Shown: piece by piece, positions 1 through 7,473 of the stretch
How the letters are laid out: the number at the start of each line of letters is the position of its first letter
How positions within the stretch are numbered: the first letter of the stretch is position 1
Assembly (NCBI GenBank): GCA_023422485.1
Contig: JAGTAM010000181.1
Location: 1 to 8,268, forward strand
Direction of reading: 5' to 3'
Source: Pseudomonadota bacterium
GTDB taxonomy: Bacteria; Pseudomonadota; Alphaproteobacteria; Rhizobiales; Beijerinckiaceae
DNA length: 8,268 nucleotides
The notes under the pieces: generated by a model
Database searches by the model: none
The model's input: only the letters and a program-made list of their open reading frames with translations
Told to the model about the DNA's origin: nothing
Position numbers and translations under genes: made by a program

Positions 1-158
1 GATGGCAGGCTTCACGGCGCGTTACGGCTGCAAGCTGTTGGTCTGGTACGAGTCCTACGAGACGATGATCGACGCCATCGCCCGCGAGAAGCAGGAAGCT
101 CAACCTGATCGAGGCGCCGAACCCGGATTGGCGTGATCTCTACCCCGATCTCGCCTGA
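1..158 (+). pseudogene. GIY-YIG nuclease-like gene, 3' fragment with internal frameshift
   Basis: This is the C-terminal half of a small single-domain GIY-YIG protein of the UPF0213/YhbQ-like type; the start lies before the window. From base 2 the frame reads GFTARYGCKLLVWYE, then DAIAREKQ, which is the typical second half of the domain. The Glu of REKQ (codon 86-88) corresponds to the metal-binding glutamate of the family. Straight after the CAG at 92-94 the frame turns to nonsense and stops at 134-136. The expected C-terminus (KLNLIEAPNPDWRDLYPDLA) continues in another frame from base 96 to a TGA at 156-158. Relatives normally have about eight residues (IK.WRR-like) between REKQ and KLNLIE. 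About 23 nt therefore seem to be missing, which both shortens and shifts the gene. It could be a true pseudogene or an assembly error. It converges on the HPr gene with a 24-nt gap. Confidence 0.8.
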
Positions 159-182
159 TTCTCCGACGGCGGATGCGAAACG

Positions 183-506
183 CTACTCGTCCTCGCCGAA
201 CCGGTCGGCGAGCAGCGCCTGAATCGCGTCGAGGGCGGGCTCCGCGTCGTCCCCCACGGCGCCCACGGCGATGGTGGTGCCCTTGGCGGCGCCGAGGGTC
301 AGCAGGCCCATGATCGAGCGCCCGCCCACCGTCTCGCCGGCGCGCGTCACGGTGACGGCGGCGCCGAAGCGCTCCACGGTCTGCACGAACTTGGCCGAGG
401 CGCGGGCGTGCAGGCCGCGGCGATTGATGATCGGCAGGATCCGGACGAGACCGCCCTCGGGCACCTCCGGCTGCGGCTCGACCTCGCCGTCCACGCTCTC
501 GCTCAT
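183..506 (-). CDS. ptsH: HPr family phosphocarrier protein (NPr-like)
   Basis: Cytoplasmic phosphocarrier of the phosphotransferase system, 107 aa from the chosen ATG at 504-506. The active-site motif RRGLHARAS contains the His that accepts phosphate from enzyme I (His33 from this ATG). The motif GRSIMGLL holds the Ser that HPr kinase modifies, exactly 31 residues after the His, the same spacing as His15/Ser46 in classical HPr. Both regulatory sites are therefore intact. The family is usually 85-90 aa; here an acidic, proline-containing N-terminal tail of roughly 18 residues precedes the fold. A GTG at 528-530 would add eight residues, but the strong GGAGGAGGGA (519-528) lies inside that extension, 12 nt before the ATG, so the ATG is preferred. 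It is the last gene of the chvI-chvG-hprK-EIIA-HPr cluster, 132 nt after the EIIA gene. With no EIIB/EIIC nearby, a regulatory rather than sugar-transport role is likely (inference). Confidence 0.93.
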   Translation of the reverse strand: MSESVDGEVEPQPEVPEGGLVRILPIINRRGLHARASAKFVQTVERFGAAVTVTRAGETVGGRSIMGLLTLGAAKGTTIAVGAVGDDAEPALDAIQALLADRFGEDE

Positions 507-518
507 CGACTCCGGCAC

Positions 519-528
519 TCCCTCCTCC
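519..528 (-). promoter_or_regulatory. Ribosome binding site of the HPr gene
   Basis: The minus strand reads GGAGGAGGGA here, an extended Shine-Dalgarno match, 12 nt before the ATG at 504-506. The spacing is slightly long. It overlaps the only alternative start (GTG at 528-530), which decides the start in favour of the ATG. Confidence 0.55.
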
Positions 529-638
529 ACCGCTTCCGTGCGGATCGCGACGCGTCGGGGTGCGCCGTTCCGGATGCGGGACGACGTGGTTAAGCCGGGA
601 GCAGGGCGAAGGAAAGGCCGTGCGGTCGAGAGAGCGGG

Positions 639-1040
639 TTACTTGCCCGCAAGAACCCGCGAGGCGACGTTGATGTACTTGCGGCCCGCCTCCTGCGCGT
701 GGAGCACGGCGTCGCCGAGGCTCTCGGCCTCGCGCACGCTGGCGAGCTTGATCAGCATCGGCAGGTTGATTCCGGCGACCACTTCGACCTGGCCGCCGTT
801 CATACACGAGAGGGCGAGGTTCGACGGCGTGCCGCCGAACATGTCCGTGAGAACCACGACGCCCTGACCGGAGTTGACCCGGCCGACGGCGGACATGATG
901 TCGCCGCGGCGCAGCTCCATATCGTCCTCCGGGCCGATCGTGATCGTCTCGACCTGCCGTTGGGGGCCGACGACATGCTCCAGGGCGGCCTTGAACTCGG
1001 TCGCCAACAGCCCGTGGGTGACGAGCACCATTCCAATCAT
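639..1040 (-). CDS. manX: PTS EIIA component, mannose/fructose-type (EIIA-Man family)
   Basis: A 133-aa single-domain EIIA of the mannose family, acting as a cytoplasmic phosphate acceptor from HPr. It opens with MIGMVLVTHGLLATEF; His9 in VTHG is the phosphorylation site. The family motifs DMFGGTPSN (66-74, with the conserved Asp66) and GINLPML (90-96) follow. Length matches a stand-alone EIIA domain, with no fused EIIB. The ATG at 1038-1040 is chosen because the family always begins a few residues before the VTHG strand. An in-frame GTG at 1128-1130 would add 30 residues that look like translated intergenic DNA. No strong ribosome binding site is visible. It lies 125 nt after hprK and 132 nt before the HPr gene, in the order seen in rhizobia, where the orthologue is called manX. 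No EIIB, EIIC or EIID gene is in the window, so the protein probably works in regulation through its phosphorylation state (inference). Confidence 0.93.
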   Translation of the reverse strand: MIGMVLVTHGLLATEFKAALEHVVGPQRQVETITIGPEDDMELRRGDIMSAVGRVNSGQGVVVLTDMFGGTPSNLALSCMNGGQVEVVAGINLPMLIKLASVREAESLGDAVLHAQEAGRKYINVASRVLAGK

Positions 1041-1165
1041 CGAAGCGTGTTCCAACGCCCTGTGAGCGGAGACGCCATCTTGTGCAGCGCAAGGTGAAGC
1101 GCAAGCGGGTCGCGCCGATTTACGCGACACAACAGCCTCACCATGACATGGCCGCGGCTGCCGCG

Positions 1166-1684
1166 CTACACATTGCGGGCGCCGCCGGGCACGAGAGCGG
1201 CCGGGTGCGTCCGCATTGCCACGCCGGCCTCAAGTGCCACGCGAATCAGGTATTCGCGGGGATGGCGCGGTTCAAGGGCAAGGCGCGGGACTGCGACGCC
1301 GAGGAGCAAGGCCGTCTCCGCGGCGTCGTCCGGCAGACGCTCGGTTTCCCCCACCAGATCGACCACGAGCCGCACCACCGCGGCCGGCGCATGGGTTACG
1401 AGGCGGCGCGGGCCGAGGCCGCGGATCTCGATCAGACCGGCGAGCGCCGGGTGGGGCCGGGCGACGAGGCGGCCGTGATGGGCCTCCAGCCGGACGCGGT
1501 CGTCGCCGACGAGGCGCGCGTGGCGGCTTTCGAGGAAGAAGCGGTCGAGAAGCGCGAGGCAGAGCGCGGACTTGCCGGACCCCGACGGCCCTCGGATCAG
1601 CACGCCGGCCTCGTCGAGGAGCACGCAGCTCGCATGCACCGTCTCTCGTGGCCGCACTTCCCCTGCGGCACCCTCCCCGCTCAT
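1166..1684 (-). CDS. hprK: HPr kinase/phosphorylase, short alphaproteobacterial form
   Basis: A bifunctional enzyme that phosphorylates, and in the family also dephosphorylates, the regulatory Ser of HPr. The 172-aa protein has HASCVLLDEAGVLI (17-30), a Walker A loop GPSGSGKS (32-39), the acidic LVGDD motif (58-62) and the HprK signature GLIEIRGLG (83-91). Firmicute HprK is about 310 aa; this one lacks the whole N-terminal domain and keeps only the P-loop catalytic domain, as is known for alphaproteobacteria. The start ATG (1682-1684) overlaps the chvG stop codon in an ATGA arrangement, and no strong ribosome binding site precedes it, which suggests translational coupling to chvG. Its substrate HPr is encoded two genes downstream with the target Ser in place. 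What stimulates kinase versus phosphorylase activity cannot be read from the sequence. Confidence 0.94.
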   Translation of the reverse strand: MSGEGAAGEVRPRETVHASCVLLDEAGVLIRGPSGSGKSALCLALLDRFFLESRHARLVGDDRVRLEAHHGRLVARPHPALAGLIEIRGLGPRRLVTHAPAAVVRLVVDLVGETERLPDDAAETALLLGVAVPRLALEPRHPREYLIRVALEAGVAMRTHPAALVPGGARNV

Positions 1685-3531
1685 GCGGCGAGGTCGTCCT
1701 CGCCGTAGCGGTCAGCCCGGGGTGCCACGGGCAGGCGCACGATGAAGCGGGCGCCGCGCACCGTCGGATGCCCCTCCTCGTCGGCCGGGCCGGGGCGGTT
1801 CTCGGCGCGGATCGAGCCGTGATGCGCCTGGATGATCTGCCGCGAGATCGACAGGCCCAAGCCCGAATTCTGGCCGAAGCCCTGTTCCGGCCGGTCGGTG
1901 TAGAAGCGCTCGAAGATCCGCTCCAGGGCGTGTTCGGGAATGCCCGGCCCCTCGTCCTCGACCACGAACTCGACCTCGTTCTTGAGGCGGCGCAGGGCCA
2001 CCCGCACCTTGGCGCCCGGCGGCGAGAACGAGCGGGCGTTGTCGAGCAGGTTGTTGACGACCTGCCCCAGTCGGCTGTCGTGGCCGATGATGCGGAACGG
2101 ATCCTCGATCTCGGCGCCGGGGCGCTCGATGTCGAACTGGATCAGCGCCGCATTCCCGCGCCGCCGCTCGTTGGCCACCGAGGTCACCGTGGTCAGCAGC
2201 TTGCCCAGATCGACCCGGCGCGCCTCGGCGCGGGCGAGTTCGGCATCGAGGCGCGAGGCGTCGGAGATGTCGGAGATCAGCCGGTCGAGGCGCTTCACGT
2301 CGTGCTGGATGATCTGCATCAGCCGGCTGCGGGACTCGTCGGTCTTGGCGAGCGGCAGGGTCTCGACGGCGCTGCGCAGGGAAGTGAGCGGGTTCTTCAA
2401 CTCGTGGCTGACATCGGCCGCGAAGCTCTCGATGGCGTCGAGGCGCCGGTAGAGCGCCTGAGTCATGTCGCGCAGCGCGCCGGAGAGATGGCCGATCTCG
2501 TCGGTGCGGTTGGTGAAGTCCGGGATCTCCTGGCGCGACTTGATACCCCGGCGCACCCGCTCGGCGGCGTCCGCCAGGCGGCGCACCGGCCCGGCGATGG
2601 CGCCGGCGAGCAGGATCGACAGAACCAGCATCACGGCCGCCGCGACGAGGAACACCTGGAGCAGGCCGAAGCGCTCCGAGGCGATCACCCGGTCGATGTC
2701 GCCGCCTTGGGTCGAGACCATCAGCACGCCGCGCACCGAGCCCGCCCGCTGGATCGGCACCGCCACCGAGACGATGGTCTCGCCGCGCTCGTTGCGCCGG
2801 GAGATCGTGCCGCGGGATCCTTTCAGCGCCGCCTGGACCTCGCGGAAGGCGCGCCCGTCCTCAGGACCCGCCTCCTCCTGGGCCGAACGCTCGCTGATGA
2901 CGAGGCCGAGGACGCGGTTGCCGATGAAGTCCCAGATCCGCTCCAGCACGTTGGGCTTGGGCGGCTTCACCGCGGTGTCACTGCGGGCGATGTCGCCGCG
3001 GGCGTAGAGCGAGCGGGTGTCGAACAGCAGGCTGCCCTCGCGGTCGTAGACCCGGGCGCGGTTGCCGGTCGGCGTCACGAGGCGGCGCAGCAGGGGCGCG
3101 ACCTTCTCGGGGTTGAGCGAGAAGGCGAGCGAGGCGGGATCGTCCTCGAAGTCGCGGCCCTCGCCGGCCTGCTGCTGGAGCAGTTTGTCGGGATCGACCC
3201 GGATCGTGTCGGTGTCGACGGAGGCTTGCGCCGCGATGGCGCCGGCGATGATGTCGCCCTGAATCAGCAGGCTCTGCACGCGGGCCTGGATCAGCCCCTG
3301 GCGGAACTGGTTCAGGTAGAGGAAGCCGAACAGCAGGACGATGAGCCCGACGAGGTTGAGCACCACGATGCGGCGCGTCAGGCTCGACGAGGCGCGCTGG
3401 CCGACCGCGTTCCAGAGGTCGCGCGGCCAGGTCAGTGGGGGACGGGTGAGGGAGCCGAGCACCCGCGCGAGGACGCCGCGGCGGGCGTGGGCCTCATCGG
3501 AATCGGGCTGACGGGGCAGGGGGGCGAGCAT
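1681..3531 (-). CDS. chvG: Membrane sensor histidine kinase ChvG (ExoS/BvrS family)
   Basis: Inner-membrane histidine kinase of 616 aa, partner of ChvI. It has a cytoplasmic N-terminus of about 54 residues, a first membrane helix near 55-76, a periplasmic sensor region of about 210 residues, a second helix near 290-314, a HAMP linker (about 311-363), a HisKA domain with the phosphoacceptor His376 in SHELKNPL, and a HATPase domain. The ATPase shows an N-box (NNLLDNA, 493-499), G1 (VEDEGPGIP, 524-532), an F-box (FERF, 540-543) and G2 (GLGL, 557-560). All catalytic boxes are intact. The order and the large periplasmic region fit ChvG/ExoS/BvrS of Agrobacterium, Sinorhizobium and Brucella, which sense acid or envelope conditions and in rhizobia are held off by periplasmic ExoR; exoR is not in this window. 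The ATG at 3529-3531 lies 28 nt after the chvI stop with no clear ribosome binding site. The 3' end overlaps hprK by 4 nt. Confidence 0.95.
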   Translation of the reverse strand: MLAPLPRQPDSDEAHARRGVLARVLGSLTRPPLTWPRDLWNAVGQRASSSLTRRIVVLNLVGLIVLLFGFLYLNQFRQGLIQARVQSLLIQGDIIAGAIAAQASVDTDTIRVDPDKLLQQQAGEGRDFEDDPASLAFSLNPEKVAPLLRRLVTPTGNRARVYDREGSLLFDTRSLYARGDIARSDTAVKPPKPNVLERIWDFIGNRVLGLVISERSAQEEAGPEDGRAFREVQAALKGSRGTISRRNERGETIVSVAVPIQRAGSVRGVLMVSTQGGDIDRVIASERFGLLQVFLVAAAVMLVLSILLAGAIAGPVRRLADAAERVRRGIKSRQEIPDFTNRTDEIGHLSGALRDMTQALYRRLDAIESFAADVSHELKNPLTSLRSAVETLPLAKTDESRSRLMQIIQHDVKRLDRLISDISDASRLDAELARAEARRVDLGKLLTTVTSVANERRRGNAALIQFDIERPGAEIEDPFRIIGHDSRLGQVVNNLLDNARSFSPPGAKVRVALRRLKNEVEFVVEDEGPGIPEHALERIFERFYTDRPEQGFGQNSGLGLSISRQIIQAHHGSIRAENRPGPADEEGHPTVRGARFIVRLPVAPRADRYGEDDLAA

Positions 3532-3559
3532 CGACGGACGGGACCGCGGGAAAATCGCC

Positions 3560-4273
3560 TCAACCCTCCTTGAACCGGTAGCCGACGCCGTAGAGCGTCT
3601 CGATCATGTCGAAGCTCTGGTCGGTCACCTTGAACTTCTTGCGCAGCCGCTTGATGTGGCTGTCGATGGTGCGGTCGTCGACATAGACCTGATCGTCGTA
3701 GGCCGCGTCCATCAGGGCGTTGCGGCTCTTCACGACGCCGGGGCGCTGGGCCAGCGCCTGGAGGATCAGGAACTCGGTGACGGTGAGCGTCACCGGCTCG
3801 CCCTTCCAGGTGCAGGTGTGCCGCTCGGGGTCCATCATCAACTGGCCGCGCTCGAGCGAGCGGGCGGCGGCATCGGCCTCGCGGGCGGCAGCGCCCGGCG
3901 TGGCGTCCTTGGGGGCGAAGCGGCGCAGCACCGCCTTGACCCGCTCGACCAGCAGGCGCTGCGAGAACGGCTTATGGATGAAGTCGTCCGCGCCCATCTT
4001 GAGGCCGAACAGCTCGTCGATCTCCTCGTCCTTCGAGGTGAGGAAGATCACGGGAAGGTCCGATTTCTGCCGCAGGCGTCTGAGAAGCTCCATTCCGTCC
4101 ATGCGCGGCATCTTGATGTCGAAGATGGCGAGATCGGGCGGGGAATGGCGCAGACCGTCGAGCGCCGAGGCGCCGTCGGTGTAGGTCTGGATGCGGTAGC
4201 CCTCGGTCTCCAGCGCGATCGAGACGGAGGTCAGGATGTTGCGGTCGTCGTCGACGAGGGCGATCGTGGGCAT
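3560..4273 (-). CDS. chvI: Response regulator ChvI (OmpR/PhoB family)
   Basis: DNA-binding response regulator of 237 aa. The receiver domain (about 1-118) has the acidic pair Asp8/Asp9, phosphoacceptor Asp52 in FDIKMPRMDG, Thr79 and Lys101 (the HKPF motif). A linker of about 20 residues rich in Ala follows, then a winged-helix domain (about 140-235) with LTVTEFLIL, the recognition-helix segment DDRTIDSHIKRLRKK (199-213) and the terminal GVGYRF. The start ATG (4271-4273) is followed at once by the receiver's first strand (TIALVDDD) and preceded by AGGGAAA with a 6-nt core spacing. A longer open frame upstream is only GC-rich read-through. It is the first gene of the minus-strand cluster, directly before its kinase chvG, and diverges from the HugZ-like gene. 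In rhizobia ChvI controls envelope, exopolysaccharide and acid-response genes; targets in this organism are unknown. Confidence 0.95.
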   Translation of the reverse strand: MPTIALVDDDRNILTSVSIALETEGYRIQTYTDGASALDGLRHSPPDLAIFDIKMPRMDGMELLRRLRQKSDLPVIFLTSKDEEIDELFGLKMGADDFIHKPFSQRLLVERVKAVLRRFAPKDATPGAAAREADAAARSLERGQLMMDPERHTCTWKGEPVTLTVTEFLILQALAQRPGVVKSRNALMDAAYDDQVYVDDRTIDSHIKRLRKKFKVTDQSFDMIETLYGVGYRFKEG

Positions 4274-4277
4274 GCAG

Positions 4278-4284
4278 TTTCCCT
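4278..4284 (-). promoter_or_regulatory. Ribosome binding site of chvI
   Basis: The minus strand reads AGGGAAA, with AGGGA placed 6 nt before the ATG at 4271-4273. It supports this start over the much longer open frame that runs upstream. Confidence 0.6.
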
Positions 4285-4521
4285 GACTTGCCGCGGCGCG
4301 CGCGCCGCCCCGGGCGCGGCCTTCATGCGGGCCCGCAACGGCCCGGCAGCCCCCGCAAATCGGGGACCGCCGGCCGTGCGGAGGGTCTCGTCCTTTACGA
4401 CCATCGTTCGAAAAAAGCGAGCGGCAGTCTAAGCTTGGCCGTATCGGCCGGCTCGGCTGAGGGTCCCCGAGATGAAAAAATAGGGCGGACAACGCGCCGC
4501 GCCCGACCGTGCCGTCGGCTC

Positions 4522-4551
4522 TTCTGCGCGCGCCCCGCACCGCGCTATGCT
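4522..4551 (+). promoter_or_regulatory. Possible promoter of the HugZ-like gene
   Basis: A -10-like TATGCT at 4546-4551 matches four of six consensus bases. A poor -35 candidate, TTCTGC at 4522-4527, lies 18 nt upstream. The same GCTATGC core occurs before lepA. The -35 is weak, so this is tentative. Transcription would begin near the palindrome at 4555-4570. Confidence 0.3.
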
Positions 4552-4554
4552 CGT

Positions 4555-4570
4555 TCCCGAAAATTCGGGA
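4555..4570 (+). repeat. 16-bp palindrome overlapping the ribosome binding site of the HugZ-like gene
   Basis: The arms TCCCGAA (4555-4561) and TTCGGGA (4564-4570) are perfect 7-nt inverted repeats around AA. The right arm overlaps the ribosome binding sequence GGGAG (4567-4571), which lies 10 nt before the ATG. As DNA it could be an operator just downstream of the -10-like element. As RNA, a UCCCG/CGGGA stem with a six-base loop would hide the ribosome binding site. No known regulator motif is matched confidently. Confidence 0.45.
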
Positions 4571-4581
4571 GAACAGTTTCC

Positions 4582-5394
4582 ATGGCCACCGACGCGACGC
4601 CGCCCGTGCAGGAACGGCGCGGACCGGCCGAACCCCTGCCCGCATCCGAGGCGCCCTTCGACGCGATCGGGCTCGCCCGGCACCTCCTGCGCAGCGTGCG
4701 CTCGGGGGCGCTCGCCACGATCGACGCGGCCGACGGCACGCCCTTCGCCTCCCTCGTCACCATCGCCACGGATGGCGACGGCACGCCGCTGATGCTGCTC
4801 TCGCGGCTCTCGGCGCATACGCGCAACCTCGATCACGACCCGCGCGCCTCGCTGCTGTTCTCGGTCGGCGGCAAGGGCGATCCGCTCGCCCATCCGCGCC
4901 TGACGGTGACGGGCCGGGCCGCGCGCACGGACGAGCCGCGGATCCGCGAGCGCTTCCTGGCACGCCACCCCAAAGCCAAGCTCTACGCCGACTTTCCCGA
5001 TTTCGGCTTCTTCACCCTCGCCCCCACGGCCGGTCACCTCAACGGCGGATTTGCCAAGGCGGCGACCCTGACACCGCAGGAATTGCTCCTAGACCTCACC
5101 GGAGCCGAGGCGGTGTTGGCGGGCGAGCGCGGCGCCGTCGAGCATATGAATGCGGACCACGCCGACGCGCTCGCTCTCTACGCCGCGGGCGCGGGCGAGA
5201 CCGGCACCGGCTGGCGCCTCACCGGGCTCGACCCGGAGGGGCTCGACCTGATGGCCGGCGAGCGCACGGCGCGGGTGCCCTACCCCGAACCGGTGCGCGA
5301 CATGGGGAGCTTGCGAAAAGTCCTCGTGGCGATGGCCGCCGCGGCGCGGGCCGGCTCCGGCGCGGATGCCCCGGCGCCTCCCCCGGAGGCTTGA
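4582..5394 (+). CDS. HugZ-like pyridoxamine 5'-phosphate oxidase-fold protein with DUF2470 domain
   Basis: A 270-aa cytoplasmic protein of the HugZ/CREG-like flavin split-barrel group. After an N-terminal tail of about 25 residues, the split barrel (about 28-165) shows GALATIDAADGTPFASLV, then LMLLSRLSAHTRNL, the segment ASLLFSV, and HPRLTVTGRA. A C-terminal DUF2470 domain (about 172-255) begins with the typical EHMNADHADALALYA (187-201), followed by a Pro/Ala-rich tail. This two-domain order is that of HugZ-type proteins, some of which bind and degrade heme; most family members have no proven reaction, so FMN or heme binding here is inferred from family only. The ATG at 4582 follows GGGAG by 10 nt; the frame stays open upstream to 4288 but that part has no family resemblance. 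It is divergent from chvI and 150 nt before lepA. No heme-uptake genes lie nearby to support an iron role. Confidence 0.85.
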   Translation: MATDATPPVQERRGPAEPLPASEAPFDAIGLARHLLRSVRSGALATIDAADGTPFASLVTIATDGDGTPLMLLSRLSAHTRNLDHDPRASLLFSVGGKGDPLAHPRLTVTGRAARTDEPRIRERFLARHPKAKLYADFPDFGFFTLAPTAGHLNGGFAKAATLTPQELLLDLTGAEAVLAGERGAVEHMNADHADALALYAAGAGETGTGWRLTGLDPEGLDLMAGERTARVPYPEPVRDMGSLRKVLVAMAAAARAGSGADAPAPPPEA

Positions 5395-5409
5395 GGCGGC
5401 GCTCTTCGC

Positions 5410-5433
5410 GAGGGCCGCACACCCCGCGGCCTC
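5410..5433 (+). terminator. Possible stem-loop after the HugZ-like gene
   Basis: GAGGGCCGC (5410-5418) can pair with GCGGCCTC (5426-5433), giving an 8-bp stem with one bulged G and a 7-nt loop. It lies 15 nt after the stop codon. No T-run follows, so it is at best a weak or Rho-assisted terminator and may be chance in GC-rich DNA. Confidence 0.25.
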
Positions 5434-5441
5434 TCCCCGCC

Positions 5442-5470
5442 TTGGCGTGCGTGCCCGCCGCTGCTATGCC
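5442..5470 (+). promoter_or_regulatory. Probable promoter of lepA
   Basis: TTGGCG (5442-5447) and TATGCC (5465-5470) are separated by 17 nt, a reasonable sigma-70-type pair for a GC-rich alphaproteobacterium. It lies about 75 nt before the lepA start and after the stem-loop that follows the HugZ-like gene. This suggests lepA has its own promoter. Confidence 0.4.
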
Positions 5471-5534
5471 CGCCCCGGCCAATCCCGACAGACCTGCCGT
5501 GCGCCGCGCCAGCCCGCAACGGGTTCGCCGTGCC

Positions 5535-5538
5535 GGAG
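5535..5538 (+). promoter_or_regulatory. Ribosome binding site deciding the lepA start
   Basis: GGAG lies exactly 6 nt before the ATG at 5545. An in-frame GTG at 5530 would place this site inside the coding region and has no good site of its own, so the ATG is preferred. Confidence 0.6.
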
Positions 5539-5544
5539 ACCCTG

Positions 5545-7350
<1,806 letters not shown>

Positions 7351-7352
7351 GG

Positions 7353-7368
7353 CGGGGCTGGCGCCCCG
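7353..7368 (+). terminator. Stem-loop after lepA, possible weak terminator
   Basis: CGGGGC (7353-7358) pairs with GCCCCG (7363-7368) around a TGGC loop, starting 3 nt after the lepA stop. Only a short TTT follows (7370-7372), so termination strength is doubtful. Confidence 0.4.
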
Positions 7369-7457
7369 GTTTCGCTCACCGGTGTCGTCATCTCGAAAGG
7401 GCAGCACGAACGACGGGCGATAAAAATCCCGACTCCCGCTTCAAATCGGCGCCCTTA

Positions 7458-7473
7458 TTTCATTTGAATGAAA
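7458..7473. repeat. AT-rich 16-bp palindrome upstream of the efflux adaptor gene
   Basis: TTTCATT (7458-7464) and AATGAAA (7467-7473) are perfect 7-nt inverted repeats around TG. The site lies in a visibly AT-richer patch (about 7420-7475), which stands out from the GC-rich surroundings, about 146 nt before the adaptor start. Its size and symmetry suit an operator for a dimeric regulator, for example of an efflux operon, but no specific regulator motif is recognised. Confidence 0.45.

Larger units (their letters stand above)
4274..4581. other. Divergent intergenic region between chvI and the HugZ-like gene
   Basis: About 308 nt without a credible gene on either strand. The chvI-proximal half is extremely GC-rich, with an alternating GC run near 4293-4306. 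Two A-rich patches stand out: six to seven A around 4410-4416 and six A around 4474-4480. A short inverted repeat GGCCG-TAT-CGGCC sits at 4437-4449. On the plus strand a -10-like TATGCT (4546-4551) and a 16-bp palindrome (4555-4570) lie just before the HugZ-like gene. Promoters for both directions must be here, but I see no convincing chvI promoter; a TAGACT on the minus strand near 4427-4432 lacks a good -35. Confidence 0.6.

Noticed and set aside
2..136. Complete small gene starting at the ATG at base 2
   Set aside because: The sequence matches the middle of a GIY-YIG protein, so the Met is internal, and the frame ends in nonsense after a shift.
100..1104. 334-codon minus-strand frame across the EIIA and HPr genes
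   Set aside because: Arg/Gly-rich shadow of two well-matched PTS genes in another frame.
1041..1130. N-terminal extension of the EIIA gene to a GTG at 1128-1130
   Set aside because: The added 30 residues have no family match, and EIIA-Man proteins start right before the VTHG strand, as does the ATG at 1040.
1216..3573. Very long open frame (785 codons) on the plus strand opposite chvG and hprK
   Set aside because: It lies antisense to two clear genes with intact catalytic motifs; its translation is rich in R/G/A/D/H with no domain. High-GC codon bias keeps the opposite strand open.
4474..4485. Tiny leader peptide frame ATG-AAA-AAA-TAG upstream of the HugZ-like gene
   Set aside because: Three codons with no ribosome binding site; it lies upstream of the likely promoter.
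4288..4581. Upstream extension of the HugZ-like gene
   Set aside because: No family similarity in the added residues, and the ATG at 4582 has a fitting GGGAG upstream.
4274..4645. Extension of chvI to 361 codons
   Set aside because: The receiver domain begins immediately after the ATG at 4273, which has a good ribosome binding site; the upstream part is GC-rich read-through.
5530..5544. GTG start for lepA
   Set aside because: The ATG at 5545 has GGAG at 6-nt spacing and gives the usual LepA N-terminus.
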